NCBI GenBank assembly: GCA_947445035.1
Contig: CANFCK010000018.1
Span: 1-64,000 of the forward strand
DNA length: 64,000 nt
Direction of reading: 5' to 3'
From: Deltaproteobacteria bacterium
GTDB taxonomy: Bacteria > Myxococcota_A > UBA796 > SXON01
The notes beneath the pieces were generated by a model. That model saw nothing but the letters and a program-made list of their open reading frames with translations, ran no database searches and was not told the origin of the DNA. The first letter of the stretch is position 1; each line of letters begins with the position of its first letter. Both the position numbers and the translations under genes were made by a program. Shown piece by piece: positions 42,131 to 52,290 of this stretch.

Positions 42131-42984
42131 CAGCGCGCCCGGAAATGGGTGTGCATGCGCTGGAAGGCGTCGTCAGCGGTGCTCACCGCGCTGACGCGCA
42201 CGCCCAGTCGGCGCAAGTTGGCGAGCCGGCGTTCAACCGCGGCCTCGGCAACCCACCGACGCGCGTCCACCGTGCGGACCGCGCCCGTCTCGGCGTCGGC
42301 CACGGTGACCAGCCCGAGATCGGGGATCCCGGCTTCCGCGGGGTCGTGCACCAGAAAGGCGTGCACACGATGCCGCTTCTGGAGCACCCGGAGGGCGTCC
42401 ACCCAGGTGTCGGGGCCGAGGAAGTCAGACACGATCACGACCGCGGCGCGCCGCTTGAGGACCGCCTGAGCCTTGACGATGGCCGCCTGGAGGTTGGTGC
42501 CTCGATCGCGTTGCACCGACTCGTAGACGGCGCGAATGACCGACCACGCGTGCCCCCTCGTCTTCCGAGGCGGCAGGTACTGCTCAACCCCGTCGGAGAA
42601 CGTGATGAGGCCGACGCGGTCGCTGCTGCGGAGCGCAGCGTAGCTGAGCGCGCCCGCCACCCTCGCCATCTGTAGGCGCTTGTCGGTACGCCCGTCCCGC
42701 CCACCACCGCCGAACCGGACCGATCCCGACCGATCGACGATCAGCAGCATGGTCAGCTCCCGCTCCTCGCGAAACACCTTCAAAAAGGGGTCGCCCGTCC
42801 GCGCGGAGACGTTCCAATCGATGCGGCGAATGTCGTCGCCCGGACTGTACGGACGGACCTCTTCGAACTCCATGCCGGAGCCCCGAAACGCCGAGCGGTA
42901 CTCGCCCGCCAGGAGCGCATCGACGCGTCGGCCCACCTGGGCGTGAAGGCGGCCAATCTGGCGGAGCTCGTCGGGGGTCAGCAA
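42130..42984 (-). CDS. DUF58 protein of MoxR/Bat operon
   Basis: The protein is 284 residues from ATG 42984. DUF58 features include SAFRGSGMEFEEVRPYSPGD followed by DIRRIDWNVSARTGDPFLKV, then a degenerate VWA-like LLIVDRSGSVRFGGG and VIVSDFLGPDTWVDAL. These proteins partner with MoxR AAA+ ATPases. It follows moxR after 9 nt and precedes the lipoprotein gene with a TGATG overlap. Confidence 0.9.
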   Translation of the reverse strand: MLTPDELRQIGRLHAQVGRRVDALLAGEYRSAFRGSGMEFEEVRPYSPGDDIRRIDWNVSARTGDPFLKVFREERELTMLLIVDRSGSVRFGGGGRDGRTDKRLQMARVAGALSYAALRSSDRVGLITFSDGVEQYLPPRKTRGHAWSVIRAVYESVQRDRGTNLQAAIVKAQAVLKRRAAVVIVSDFLGPDTWVDALRVLQKRHRVHAFLVHDPAEAGIPDLGLVTVADAETGAVRTVDARRWVAEAAVERRLANLRRLGVRVSAVSTADDAFQRMHTHFRAR

Positions 42985-42993
42985 GACCAGACC

Positions 42994-43989
42994 TCAGGGC
43001 GTCCGGACCGCGGCGAGCACCTCGCGCACGACCGCGTCCGCCGAGAGTCCCTCAGCCTCCGCCTCGTAGGTGAGCAGCAGGCGGTGCCTGAGCACGTCGG
43101 GCGCGATCTCCTTCACATCGTCCGGCGTGGCGAAGTCGCGACCGTCTAACAGCGCAATCGCGCGTGCCGCCGCGGCGAGCGAGATGGTGGCGCGCGGCGA
43201 AGCCCCGTACTGCACAAATCGCGCAAGCCGCGTCGAGATCGTCCCCGGCTGCCGCGTGGCGTGGACCAGACCGACGATGTAGTTTTGAAGCACCGGCTTG
43301 AGTGTCACGCGCCGACAAAGCGACTGGAGCTCAAGCAGTCGCGACGGCGTAAGCACGGCGCCGACCCGCTCCACCGGTCGGCTGCTGCGTTCCAAGATCA
43401 GTCGCTCCTCGTCCTGCGAAGGGTAGGTCACCAAGAGCTTCATCATGAAGCGGTCGACCTGCGCTTCGGGTAGCGGGTAGGTGCCCTCCTGCTCAATCGG
43501 ATTTTGGGTGGCGAGCACCAGAAAGGGGGCTGGAAGCAGGTGTGTCTCATCAGCGAGCGTCACCTGACGCTCCTGCATCGCTTCGAGCAGCGCGCTCTGA
43601 ACCTTGGCGGGTGCGCGGTTGATCTCGTCGGCCAGAACGATATTCGCAAAGATCGGGCCCTTCTTCGTGGTGAAGCTCATTTCCCGGGGGTTGTAGATCT
43701 GGGTGCCGACCAGGTCCGCGGGAAGCAGGTCCGGGGTGAACTGGATGCGGGCAAAGCTGCCCGCAATCGCACCCGCCAGGGCTTTGATGGCCGTCGTCTT
43801 GGCCAGTCCCGGCACCCCTTCCACCAGCAGGTGGCCGTCGGCCAGGAGCGCCACGAGCATTCTATCGACCAGGTACCGCTGGCCGACGAGCACCCGGCCG
43901 ACCTCCGTCCGGACGCGGGCCACCTCTGCCGCGGCTACCGCGATCTCGCTTTCACTCGGCGGCGCCGCCACCCCAGATTCGTTGGACAC
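42994..43989 (-). CDS. moxR: MoxR-family AAA+ ATPase
   Basis: This 331-residue protein is a MoxR-type AAA+ chaperone. Motifs: VEGVPGLAKTTAIKALAGAI (Walker A), VLADEINRAPAKVQSALLEA (Walker B and sensor), VLATQNPIEQEGTYPLPEAQ and DRFMMKLLVTYPS (arginine-finger region). MoxR ATPases activate or assemble partner VWA proteins. It is the first gene of the operon moxR, DUF58, lipoprotein, batA, batBC, batD and batE, all with overlaps or small gaps. The 65-nt gap upstream separates it from dnaJ. Confidence 0.95.
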   Translation of the reverse strand: MSNESGVAAPPSESEIAVAAAEVARVRTEVGRVLVGQRYLVDRMLVALLADGHLLVEGVPGLAKTTAIKALAGAIAGSFARIQFTPDLLPADLVGTQIYNPREMSFTTKKGPIFANIVLADEINRAPAKVQSALLEAMQERQVTLADETHLLPAPFLVLATQNPIEQEGTYPLPEAQVDRFMMKLLVTYPSQDEERLILERSSRPVERVGAVLTPSRLLELQSLCRRVTLKPVLQNYIVGLVHATRQPGTISTRLARFVQYGASPRATISLAAAARAIALLDGRDFATPDDVKEIAPDVLRHRLLLTYEAEAEGLSADAVVREVLAAVRTP

Positions 43990-44054
43990 GGCCTCTCCTC
44001 CCGCCGACCTTTAGCGCGGTGGCGGCCTGCTGACGCCGCCGCTGTGACAGGCGT

Positions 44055-45164
44055 TTACGACCCGAAGCCCTTGAAGACCGCTCCCCAGAAGCTCCGGTCG
44101 CGGATCTTGACTCCTTGGACCTTGGCCAGGTCGCGGAGGAGCTCCTCCTCGCGCGTCGACAACTGTCGGGGCACATCCACCACCAGCTGCACCAGCTGGT
44201 CGCCGCGGCCGCGCCCGTGAATCGCCACGACGCCCTTCCCCCGCATGGTGATGACCTTTCCTGAGGGTGTGCCGTGTTCGATCGCCACCGTCTCATCGCC
44301 GTCGACGGTCGGCACGACCAGCTCACCACCGAGGACCGCGAGCACGTACGGGATGGGGCGTCGAACGATGATGTTCGTCGCATCGCGCTTGAATACGTCG
44401 TGCTCCGCAACGCGGATGGTGACGTATAGATCACCGGAAGGGCCGCCAGGTTCCCCCGCCTCTCCCTTACCGGTCAAGCGAAGCTGCATGCCCTCGTCCA
44501 CCCCGGCGGGGATGTTCACCTTCAGCTTCTCTTCGCGCCGCGTCCGCCCGCTGCCGGTGCATCCGCCGCAGGGGTCACGAACGACCTTCCCTCGGCCGTT
44601 GCACGCGGGGCAGACGGTACGAATGCGGAGGAACATCTGCGCCTGTTGAATCACCTCGCCGGCACCCCGACAGGTCCCACAGGTTTGGGGCTCCGATCCG
44701 GCCCGCGCGCCCGTGCCGGAGCATTGCTGGCAGGCGTCGTGCTTCGGGTAGCTGATCTCCTTCTCGACGCCCTTGACCGCCTCAAGGAACTCGACCGTCA
44801 GCGGATACTCAAGATCGGCTCCCCGACGCGGACCGCGCTGCCCACCCCCACCCCGGAATCCGAAAAGATCCCCGAAAATGTCGGCGAAATGACTGAAGAC
44901 CTCGTCCGAGCTCTGGAACCCGCTGTTCATTCCGGCGCCGCGCAGGCCCTCGTGGCCGAAGCGGTCGTACATCTGCCGCTTCTGCTCATCCCCGAGAATC
45001 TCGTAGCCCTCCGCGACCTCCTTGAACCGGGTCTCGGCGTCTTTGTCCCCCGGATTCTTGTCCGGATGCAACTTCATGGCGAGGGCGCGAAAGGCCTTCT
45101 TGATCTCGGCCTGAGAGGCGTCCCGGGCTACGCCCAGAACCTCGTAGTAGTCGCGCTTCGCCAT
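44055..45164 (-). CDS. dnaJ: Chaperone DnaJ
   Basis: This 369-residue protein has a complete DnaJ architecture. The J domain (residues 1-70) has HPD in LAMKLHPDKNPGDKDAETRF. A Gly/Phe-rich segment follows. The zinc domain has four CxxCxGxG repeats (CQQCSGTG, CGTCRGAG, CPACNGRG, CGGCTGSG). The C-terminal substrate domains and dimerisation end are intact. It stimulates DnaK. Its ATG is 4 nt from the dnaK stop, so the two form one operon. No grpE gene is seen near it in this window. Confidence 0.97.
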   Translation of the reverse strand: MAKRDYYEVLGVARDASQAEIKKAFRALAMKLHPDKNPGDKDAETRFKEVAEGYEILGDEQKRQMYDRFGHEGLRGAGMNSGFQSSDEVFSHFADIFGDLFGFRGGGGQRGPRRGADLEYPLTVEFLEAVKGVEKEISYPKHDACQQCSGTGARAGSEPQTCGTCRGAGEVIQQAQMFLRIRTVCPACNGRGKVVRDPCGGCTGSGRTRREEKLKVNIPAGVDEGMQLRLTGKGEAGEPGGPSGDLYVTIRVAEHDVFKRDATNIIVRRPIPYVLAVLGGELVVPTVDGDETVAIEHGTPSGKVITMRGKGVVAIHGRGRGDQLVQLVVDVPRQLSTREEELLRDLAKVQGVKIRDRSFWGAVFKGFGS

Positions 45165-45168
45165 CGGC

Positions 45169-47064
45169 TCAGGTTTCCTCGAAGTCGGCGTCGATCACGT
45201 CGTCGCGCTTTGCGCCGCCGTTGGGCGGAGGGCTTCCTGCCGGAGCACCATCCGGGGCGGCGCCGGGTGCACTGTAGGCCGCCTCTCCCATCTTCATACT
45301 CGCCGCCTGCAGCTTGTCGAAGGCACCCTTGAGTCGGGTGGCATCGTCACTGTCCAAGGCGCTCCGCGCCTCGCCGAGTGCCTCCTCGACGCTACTGACT
45401 TCGGCCGCCGGCATCTTGTCCTTGCTCTCGCGAAGGAGCTTGTCCACCTGATAGACAATATTATCCAGGTTGTTCCTTGCCTCGATGGTCTCCCGACGCG
45501 CCTTGTCGCCCGTTTCGTTCGCGGCCGCTTCTTTGACCAGCCGCTCGACGTCGTCCTTGGAAAGGCCACCGGAGGTCTGGATGGTCACCCGTTGCTCACG
45601 CCCGGTGGCCTTGTCCTTGGCCTTGACGTTCACAATCCCGTTGGCGTCGATGTCGAACGTCACCTCCACTTGGGGGGTGCCGCGGGGCGCGTGGGCGATG
45701 CCGTCCAGACGGAAATTGGCGAGCGACCGGTTGTCCTTCGCAAGCGGGCGTTCGCCCTGGTACACCTGCACGTCGACCGCGGTCTGGCCGTCCGCGGCCG
45801 TGGAAAACGTTTCGCTCTTGGAAACCGGAATCGTGGTGTTGCGCGCGATGAGGACCGTCAGCACGCCGCCGAGCGTTTCGATGCCGAGCGAGAGCGGGGT
45901 CACGTCGAGCAGCAGCATGTCCGTCACGTCGCCGCCCAAGACTCCGCCCTGCACCGCAGCACCGAGAGCAACGACCTCATCAGGGTTGACCGAACGATTC
46001 GGTTCACGACCGAACAACTTCTTCACTTTCTCCTGCACCATCGGGATGCGGGTGCTTCCGCCGACGAGCACGACCTCGTGGATCTCCGACGGGGTCAGCT
46101 TGGCGTCCTTGAGCGCCTGCCGACAGGGCTCCATGGTGCGTTCGATCACCGCCTCGATCATCTGCTCGAAGCGGCTGCGGGCCAGGGTGCGCTCCAAGTG
46201 TTTGGCGCCCGTCGCATCGCCGGCGAGGAACGGAAGGCTGACCTGCGTGCTCAAGCTAGAGCTAAGCTCGATCTTCGCCTTCTCGGCCGCGTCCTTGAGG
46301 CGCTGAAGGATCATCTTGTCGTTGCTGACGTCGATCCCGGTGTCCGACTTGAACTCCTTGGCGAGCCAGTCGATCAGCAGGTTGTCGATGTCGTCACCGC
46401 CGAGGTGGGTGTCGCCTGCGGTGGACCGAACCTCGACGATATTTTCGCCGACGTCGAGCACCGACACGTCGAACGTGCCACCGCCAAAGTCGTACACGAC
46501 GATGGTCTGGTCCTTCTTCTTCTTGTCGAAGCCATAGGCCAGCGCCGCCGCGGTGGGCTCGTTGATGATACGCTTGACGTCAAGCCCGGCGATACGGCCG
46601 GCGTCCTTTGTCGCCTGCCGCTGGGCGTCATTGAAGTACGCGGGCACCGTGATGACCGCCTCGGTCACCGCCTCGCCGAGGTAACGCTCGGCCTCCCGCT
46701 TGAGCTTCTGCAAAATCATCGCGCTGACTTCCGGGGCGCTGAACTCCTTACCGTCGATGTCGACGCGCGGGGCGCCATCACTGCCGCGAACCATCTTGTA
46801 AGGCACCCGCTTGCCCTCTTTCTCAGCCTCCTCCCAACGTAATCCCATGAATCGCTTGATGGAGTACACGGTGCGAGTGGGGTGCAGCATCGCCTGCCGA
46901 CGCGCCGTGGCGCCCACCAGTCGTTCGCTGTCTTTGCCGAAGCCGACCACCGACGGCGTGGTCCTCCCCCCTTCTTCGTTGATGATGACGGTCGGCGAGT
47001 CGCCTTCCATGATGGCCACGACCGAATTGGTGGTGCCGAGGTCGATCCCGATAATCTTGCCCAT
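45169..47064 (-). CDS. dnaK: Chaperone DnaK (Hsp70)
   Basis: The protein is 631 residues from ATG 47064 with GGAG upstream. The ATPase domain carries [56 protein letters not shown] and [16 protein letters not shown]. The substrate domain and helical lid follow. The C-terminus ends with the acidic tail [11 protein letters not shown] longer N-terminus (from 47148) has no support. The promoter is not clearly visible upstream of 47064; no CIRCE element (TTAGCACTC repeats) was found. Confidence 0.98.
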   Translation of the reverse strand: MGKIIGIDLGTTNSVVAIMEGDSPTVIINEEGGRTTPSVVGFGKDSERLVGATARRQAMLHPTRTVYSIKRFMGLRWEEAEKEGKRVPYKMVRGSDGAPRVDIDGKEFSAPEVSAMILQKLKREAERYLGEAVTEAVITVPAYFNDAQRQATKDAGRIAGLDVKRIINEPTAAALAYGFDKKKKDQTIVVYDFGGGTFDVSVLDVGENIVEVRSTAGDTHLGGDDIDNLLIDWLAKEFKSDTGIDVSNDKMILQRLKDAAEKAKIELSSSLSTQVSLPFLAGDATGAKHLERTLARSRFEQMIEAVIERTMEPCRQALKDAKLTPSEIHEVVLVGGSTRIPMVQEKVKKLFGREPNRSVNPDEVVALGAAVQGGVLGGDVTDMLLLDVTPLSLGIETLGGVLTVLIARNTTIPVSKSETFSTAADGQTAVDVQVYQGERPLAKDNRSLANFRLDGIAHAPRGTPQVEVTFDIDANGIVNVKAKDKATGREQRVTIQTSGGLSKDDVERLVKEAAANETGDKARRETIEARNNLDNIVYQVDKLLRESKDKMPAAEVSSVEEALGEARSALDSDDATRLKGAFDKLQAASMKMGEAAYSAPGAAPDGAPAGSPPPNGGAKRDDVIDADFEET

Positions 47065-47297
47065 TGCAGGACTCCGCGCGGTTCCGCCACCGCAAAACTC
47101 AGTTTCTATGCGTGCATTCGAATCGACGCCCAAGGCGCGGGCGAGCACCGCGAAACGCTAATCCCCGAATCCCCTCCGTCAAGCGCCGGCCGCCCGCGCC
47201 GCCGTTTCCAACGCATTCGATAGGCCCCGCGGCCGCGCAGACAATGGGGCACTGCCAGTCCGCCGGACAGCGCGGTCGTGGACAGTCGGACATACGG
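47065..47297. other. dnaK upstream region, no gene seen
   Basis: This stretch lies between the dnaK start and the candidate small RNA promoter. Neither strand shows a convincing open frame with a ribosome site, and there is no CIRCE, tRNA or strong repeat. It should hold the dnaK promoter, which I could not assign with confidence. Confidence 0.5.
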
Positions 47298-47323
47298 GTG
47301 AAAAGTGACCCTTCTACCTATAT
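47298..47323 (+). promoter_or_regulatory. Possible heat-shock (sigma-32-like) promoter of the small RNA
   Basis: GTGAAA (47298-47303) and CCTATAT (47317-47323) are 13 nt apart, which is similar to the sigma-32 pattern CTTGAAA-N13..15-CCCCATNT. Matches are partial. A sigma-70 reading (-10 TATATG) has no -35. The predicted transcript start would be about 47331-47335. Confidence 0.3.
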
Positions 47324-47329
47324 GGCACG

Positions 47330-47463
47330 CCTCTTGCTACCGAGCACGGCGTCCCGGCGTGGGGCGCTCGTCTTCAAAACCAAAATATCCGTGCCCTGAC
47401 CCAACTACGCCCCACGCCGGGACTCCACCGCCGCCGGAATCCCCTGGCGGCGGTTTTCTTTTT
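47330..47463 (+). ncRNA. Candidate small structured RNA between dnaK and groES
   Basis: A perfect 16-bp stem pairs GTCCCGGCGTGGGGCG (47351-47366) with CGCCCCACGCCGGGAC (47408-47423) across a 41-nt loop. GCACGG (47344-47349), just before the stem, is complementary to CCGTGC (47389-47394) in that loop, so an H-type pseudoknot can form. The stem is followed after 3 nt by a strong terminator hairpin. The next gene, groES, has its own promoter further on, so the transcript would be separate. No open reading frame of note is present. The exact 5' end is uncertain. Confidence 0.55.
47427..47463 (+). terminator. Intrinsic terminator of the small RNA
   Basis: ACCGCCGCC (47427-47435) pairs with GGCGGCGGT (47446-47454), a perfect 9-bp stem with a 10-nt loop. 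TTTTCTTTTTGG follows. It lies just upstream of the groES promoter at 47475. Confidence 0.85.
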
Positions 47464-47474
47464 GGCCCCGGCGG

Positions 47475-47503
47475 TTGACACCCCGGTGGCCCGTGCGTAA
47501 TCC
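47475..47503 (+). promoter_or_regulatory. Sigma-70-type promoter of groES-groEL
   Basis: TTGACA (47475-47480) and TAATCC (47498-47503) are separated by 17 nt. The -35 is a perfect consensus. The 5' untranslated region would be about 70 nt and contains TGGCG / CGCCA arms (near 47523-47534). No CIRCE element is present. Confidence 0.6.
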
Positions 47504-47582
47504 CCTCCCCGCTCCAGGCGGCTTGGCGTGCGCCAGTGGTCCGCTCCTAATAATCTTAAAGCTACAAACATAGGAGTTCGAA

Positions 47583-47870
47583 ATGAGCTTCCGTCCCCTC
47601 TACGATCGTGTCCTTGTCAAGCGCGTCACCGCCGAACAGAAAACGGCGGGCGGCCTGATCATCCCCGACTCCGCGAAAGAAAAGCCGCAGGAGGCGTTGG
47701 TCATGGCGGTCGGAAACGGCCGGGTGCTCGAGGGCGGAGCGATCCGCGCCATGAGCGTCAACGTGGGCGACAAGATCCTCTTCGGAAAGTACACCGGCGA
47801 CGAACTCAAGCTCGAAGGCGAGGAGATGCTCATTCTCCGCGAAGAAGACATCCTCGCGGTCCTTTCCTAA
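47583..47870 (+). CDS. groES: Co-chaperonin GroES
   Basis: The protein is 95 residues from ATG 47583 with AGGAG nine bases upstream. GroES family sequence: [20 protein letters not shown], then [20 protein letters not shown] (mobile loop) and [20 protein letters not shown]. It caps the GroEL chamber. It is separated from groEL by 33 nt and has a promoter at 47475-47503. Confidence 0.98.
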   Translation: MSFRPLYDRVLVKRVTAEQKTAGGLIIPDSAKEKPQEALVMAVGNGRVLEGGAIRAMSVNVGDKILFGKYTGDELKLEGEEMLILREEDILAVLS

Positions 47871-49577
<1,707 letters not shown>

Positions 49578-49610
49578 ACCGGTTAGGGCGCGGGCCCTCC
49601 CACAGGCGCC

Positions 49611-51218
49611 GTGCCCGACCCGTCCTTGCCCTCGGATCGTTTTTTTTCCAGGGCGAACGCTCCAGTACTCGCAGCGGCGCTCTTTTCGGGCGCCGTTTTG
49701 CGTTTGGTCTCGCCGCCAATCGGGCTGCACTGGCTCCACTGGGTGAGCTTCGTGCCGCTGCTGCTCGCCGTGGCGACGCCGGCGCCGGTGAGCCCCGTCA
49801 CCGGTCGGGGCTGGTTCGGGCGTCTGGTACGCGGGCGGAACTTCCGGCTTGGCTATCTCACCGGGTTTTCCGGCGTTTTTCTACTCTTCTTCTGGCTCGC
49901 CCAGACCATCGACACCTTCAGCAACATCCCGCTGCCGGTCGCCGCGATGATCGTGGGGCTCTTCGCCGCGGTCTTCGGATTGCCCTACGGCCTCCTTGGC
50001 GCTTCCGTCGCACCCCTGCGGGCGCGGCTCGGGGCTGGCTGGGTTTTCGCGTTTCCGACGCTCTGGGTGGCGGCGGAGTTCGCACAACCAGCTTTATTCC
50101 CTTATTATCAGGGGGTCGGGCAGTATCGAAATCCATACACTTGGCAGCTGGCGAGCGTGTTCGGCGCCTACGGGCTGAGCTGGCTGATCATCGCCACCAA
50201 CGCCACCGTCGCCGAGGTCGTGCTCGCGCGTAGGGCGGGTGCCAGGGCGCCCGTTTTGCCCATGGTCATCACCGGCGCATGTCTGGTCGGCACGGTCGGC
50301 TTTGGCGCCTGGCGCTTTGCGCATGTCGAAGCTCAGCTTCAGCAGGCCCCCGTCGCGAAGATCGCCCTGCTTCAGCAAGGGGTGTCGATGGTCCAGCACA
50401 TCAGCGAGCGGGGTCAGGTCGTGCTCAAGGGGTGGCTCGACCTGACGGCCCGCGTGGTCGCAGACAAGCCGGACCTGGTCATCTGGCCCGAGGGCTCGAT
50501 CTACGACACCCCCACCGACAGACGAGTGCGCACCGGGTTCGCGGAGATGTCCCGAAAGGGAGAATTCGCGTTCTTTCTGGGCGGGGGCACCCGCGAAGCC
50601 GACCCGGACGACCCGAAGAAGCGCGCGAGTTGGAACAGCGCCTATCTGTTCGGCAAAGATGGAGAGGTCAAGGGCCGTTACGACAAGATGGTGCCGATGC
50701 CCTTCGGAGAGTACCTCCCCTGGCCGGTCAGCTATCTGAAACCGTACATCGACGGAGTGGGTAGCTTCCGCGCTGGCGACGAGGCGACCGTCTTTCACAC
50801 CGAGAAATTCAGCTTCACCTCGCCGATCTGCTACGAGGCGATCCTCGAAGCCCAGATGCGGGTGCTCTCCGATGCGGACGTCTTCGTCAACATCACCAAC
50901 GACGGCTGGTTCGGTGACACCGCTGCGCCTCACCAGCATGCGATGCTCGCGGCCGCCTACGCGACGGAGCTGGGACGGCCCATGGTCCGCGTGGCCTACA
51001 CCGGCATTTCGATGGTGGTCGAGCCGCACGGCGTCATCCGGTACGAGACCGTGCCCTACACCGAAGTAGCCGAGGTGGTGGACCTCCGGCTTGCGACGTT
51101 TGAAACGCCCTACCGCACCTGGGGACGGTACTTCCCACACCTGTGCGCGTTGCTCGTCGCGCTTTACGCAGCGGCAGAAACTGTGCGCGTTGTCACACGC
51201 CGCACACCGTCGGCGTAG
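49611..51218 (+). CDS. lnt: Apolipoprotein N-acyltransferase
   Basis: The protein is 535 residues from GTG 49611. Lnt adds the third acyl chain to lipoproteins in the inner membrane, a necessary step before Lol sorting. Six to eight membrane helices cover residues ~20-245. The nitrilase-like periplasmic domain holds the catalytic triad E294 (WPEGS), K359 (GRYDKM) and C407 (SPICYEA). A last helix ends near 530. The many lipoproteins in this window depend on it. It follows groEL on the same strand. Confidence 0.95.
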   Translation: MPDPSLPSDRFFSRANAPVLAAALFSGAVLRLVSPPIGLHWLHWVSFVPLLLAVATPAPVSPVTGRGWFGRLVRGRNFRLGYLTGFSGVFLLFFWLAQTIDTFSNIPLPVAAMIVGLFAAVFGLPYGLLGASVAPLRARLGAGWVFAFPTLWVAAEFAQPALFPYYQGVGQYRNPYTWQLASVFGAYGLSWLIIATNATVAEVVLARRAGARAPVLPMVITGACLVGTVGFGAWRFAHVEAQLQQAPVAKIALLQQGVSMVQHISERGQVVLKGWLDLTARVVADKPDLVIWPEGSIYDTPTDRRVRTGFAEMSRKGEFAFFLGGGTREADPDDPKKRASWNSAYLFGKDGEVKGRYDKMVPMPFGEYLPWPVSYLKPYIDGVGSFRAGDEATVFHTEKFSFTSPICYEAILEAQMRVLSDADVFVNITNDGWFGDTAAPHQHAMLAAAYATELGRPMVRVAYTGISMVVEPHGVIRYETVPYTEVAEVVDLRLATFETPYRTWGRYFPHLCALLVALYAAAETVRVVTRRTPSA

Positions 51219-51235
51219 AGCCGGGTGGAGGACGG

Positions 51236-51757
51236 GTGAGTCGCCCGGACACCGACGAGGAGCTGATGGACGCGGTGCGGGATGGCAACGAGGCGGCGTA
51301 TGTGACGCTGTTCGAACGCCACCGTGCGTCGCTCTACGGGTATGCGCTGCGCATGACGCGCCGTCCAGAGGCGGCGGACGATGCGTTCCAGGAAACCTTC
51401 CTGCGTGTCCACCGGGCGCGCGCCACCTGGTCGGCCACCAGCGGCACCTTTCGTAGCTGGCTCTTCCGCATCTGTACGAACACGCTCCGCGATCGCGCCC
51501 GGAGCTCGGCCCGGCGCCCCGAAGTGCTGGGAGACGCCTGGGAGCCGTTCGTGCACGCCAACTACACCGACAAAATCGCGCTGGAGCAGGCGCTGGGCCA
51601 ACTCCCGGAAAATTTGCGGGACGCCTTCCTGCTGACCGCCGTCGAGGGTCTCGACCACAACGAGGTCGCCGCCGCACTGGACATTTCACCCGACAACGCC
51701 CGGGCGCGGGCCTCGCGGGCGCGGGCAAAGTTGCGAGAACTGCTGGAGGCGTCGTGA
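51236..51757 (+). CDS. ECF-type sigma-70 factor
   Basis: The protein is 173 residues from GTG 51236, with GGAGGA six bases upstream. Region 2 (about 10-75): DGNEAAYVTLFERHRASLYG and DDAFQETFLRVHRARATW. Region 4 (about 110-165): LEQALGQLPENLRDAFLLTA then VEGLDHNEVAAALDISPDNA. It has no extra domains, so it is a simple ECF. Its TGA overlaps the GTG of the anti-sigma-like gene (GTGA). It would be held by that membrane protein until a signal arrives. The next gene codes for a caspase-fold protein. Confidence 0.92.
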   Translation: MSRPDTDEELMDAVRDGNEAAYVTLFERHRASLYGYALRMTRRPEAADDAFQETFLRVHRARATWSATSGTFRSWLFRICTNTLRDRARSSARRPEVLGDAWEPFVHANYTDKIALEQALGQLPENLRDAFLLTAVEGLDHNEVAAALDISPDNARARASRARAKLRELLEAS

Positions 51758-52290
51758 CCGACGAGGAGTTCGACGCCCGCTTCGGCGCGCTCGGATCGAT
51801 CGAGCCCCCGGCGCGCGTTGTGGACAAGACCCTCGCGGCGTGGCGATCTGAGCGCCAACGCAGTGCCTGGCGGACGCGGGCTTTCGCGGTCACGGGCATG
51901 GTGGCCATGGCGGCACTTTCGCTTTTCGTGGTCTCAGACCCTGCAGAACGCGGCGATCCGGCACTGATGGTCGAACGCGGAAGCGGAGACACCCTCCCGA
52001 CCGTCGTCATCAAGGCCGCCATCCGCTCTACCCGCGGCTCGGTCGAGCGGTTCGCCACCAACCAGCGCTATGCTGCCGGGGACACCCTTATGCTCCGCGT
52101 GCAATGCTCCGCACCCGCCACCGTGACCCTTCGGCGTGAAGGCGTCGTCCTTTGGTCAGGAAGCGTGCCAGCCGGCGAGACCGATCTCCCCGTCAGCTAC
52201 GCGTTCGAAGCCGGAGAGGCGCCAGCGCGCTTTACCGTCGAGGGTGGCGCCCAGACCCAGACCGTGTACGTCCCTGCGGTGATGCCTTGA
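51754..52290 (+). CDS. Membrane anti-sigma-like protein
   Basis: The protein is 178 residues from GTG 51754. A cytoplasmic head (about 1-40, MTDEEFDARFGALGSIEPPA then RVVDKTLAAWRSERQRSAWR) precedes one membrane helix (about 43-61, AFAVTGMVAMAALSLFVV). The C-terminal ~100 residues lie outside and form a beta-sandwich-like domain (DTLMLRVQCSAPATVTLRRE then GVVLWSGSVPAGETDLPVSY). This is the architecture of membrane anti-sigma factors, although no canonical zinc motif (HxxxCxxC) is present. The overlap with the ECF gene supports the pairing. Its TGA overlaps the TTG of the caspase gene. Confidence 0.7.
   Translation: MTDEEFDARFGALGSIEPPARVVDKTLAAWRSERQRSAWRTRAFAVTGMVAMAALSLFVVSDPAERGDPALMVERGSGDTLPTVVIKAAIRSTRGSVERFATNQRYAAGDTLMLRVQCSAPATVTLRREGVVLWSGSVPAGETDLPVSYAFEAGEAPARFTVEGGAQTQTVYVPAVMP

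Noticed and set aside
43990-44054. Hairpin GGCGGC / GCCGCC between dnaJ and moxR as a terminator
   Set aside because: The stem is only 6 bp and no T-run follows on the minus strand.
47065-47582. CIRCE element for HrcA control of groESL or dnaK
   Set aside because: No TTAGCACTC / GAGTGCTAA inverted repeat was found on either strand.
50094-52061. A 655-residue minus-strand frame
   Set aside because: It spans lnt and the ECF gene on the other strand and has Arg/Pro/Ser-rich sequence with no domain.
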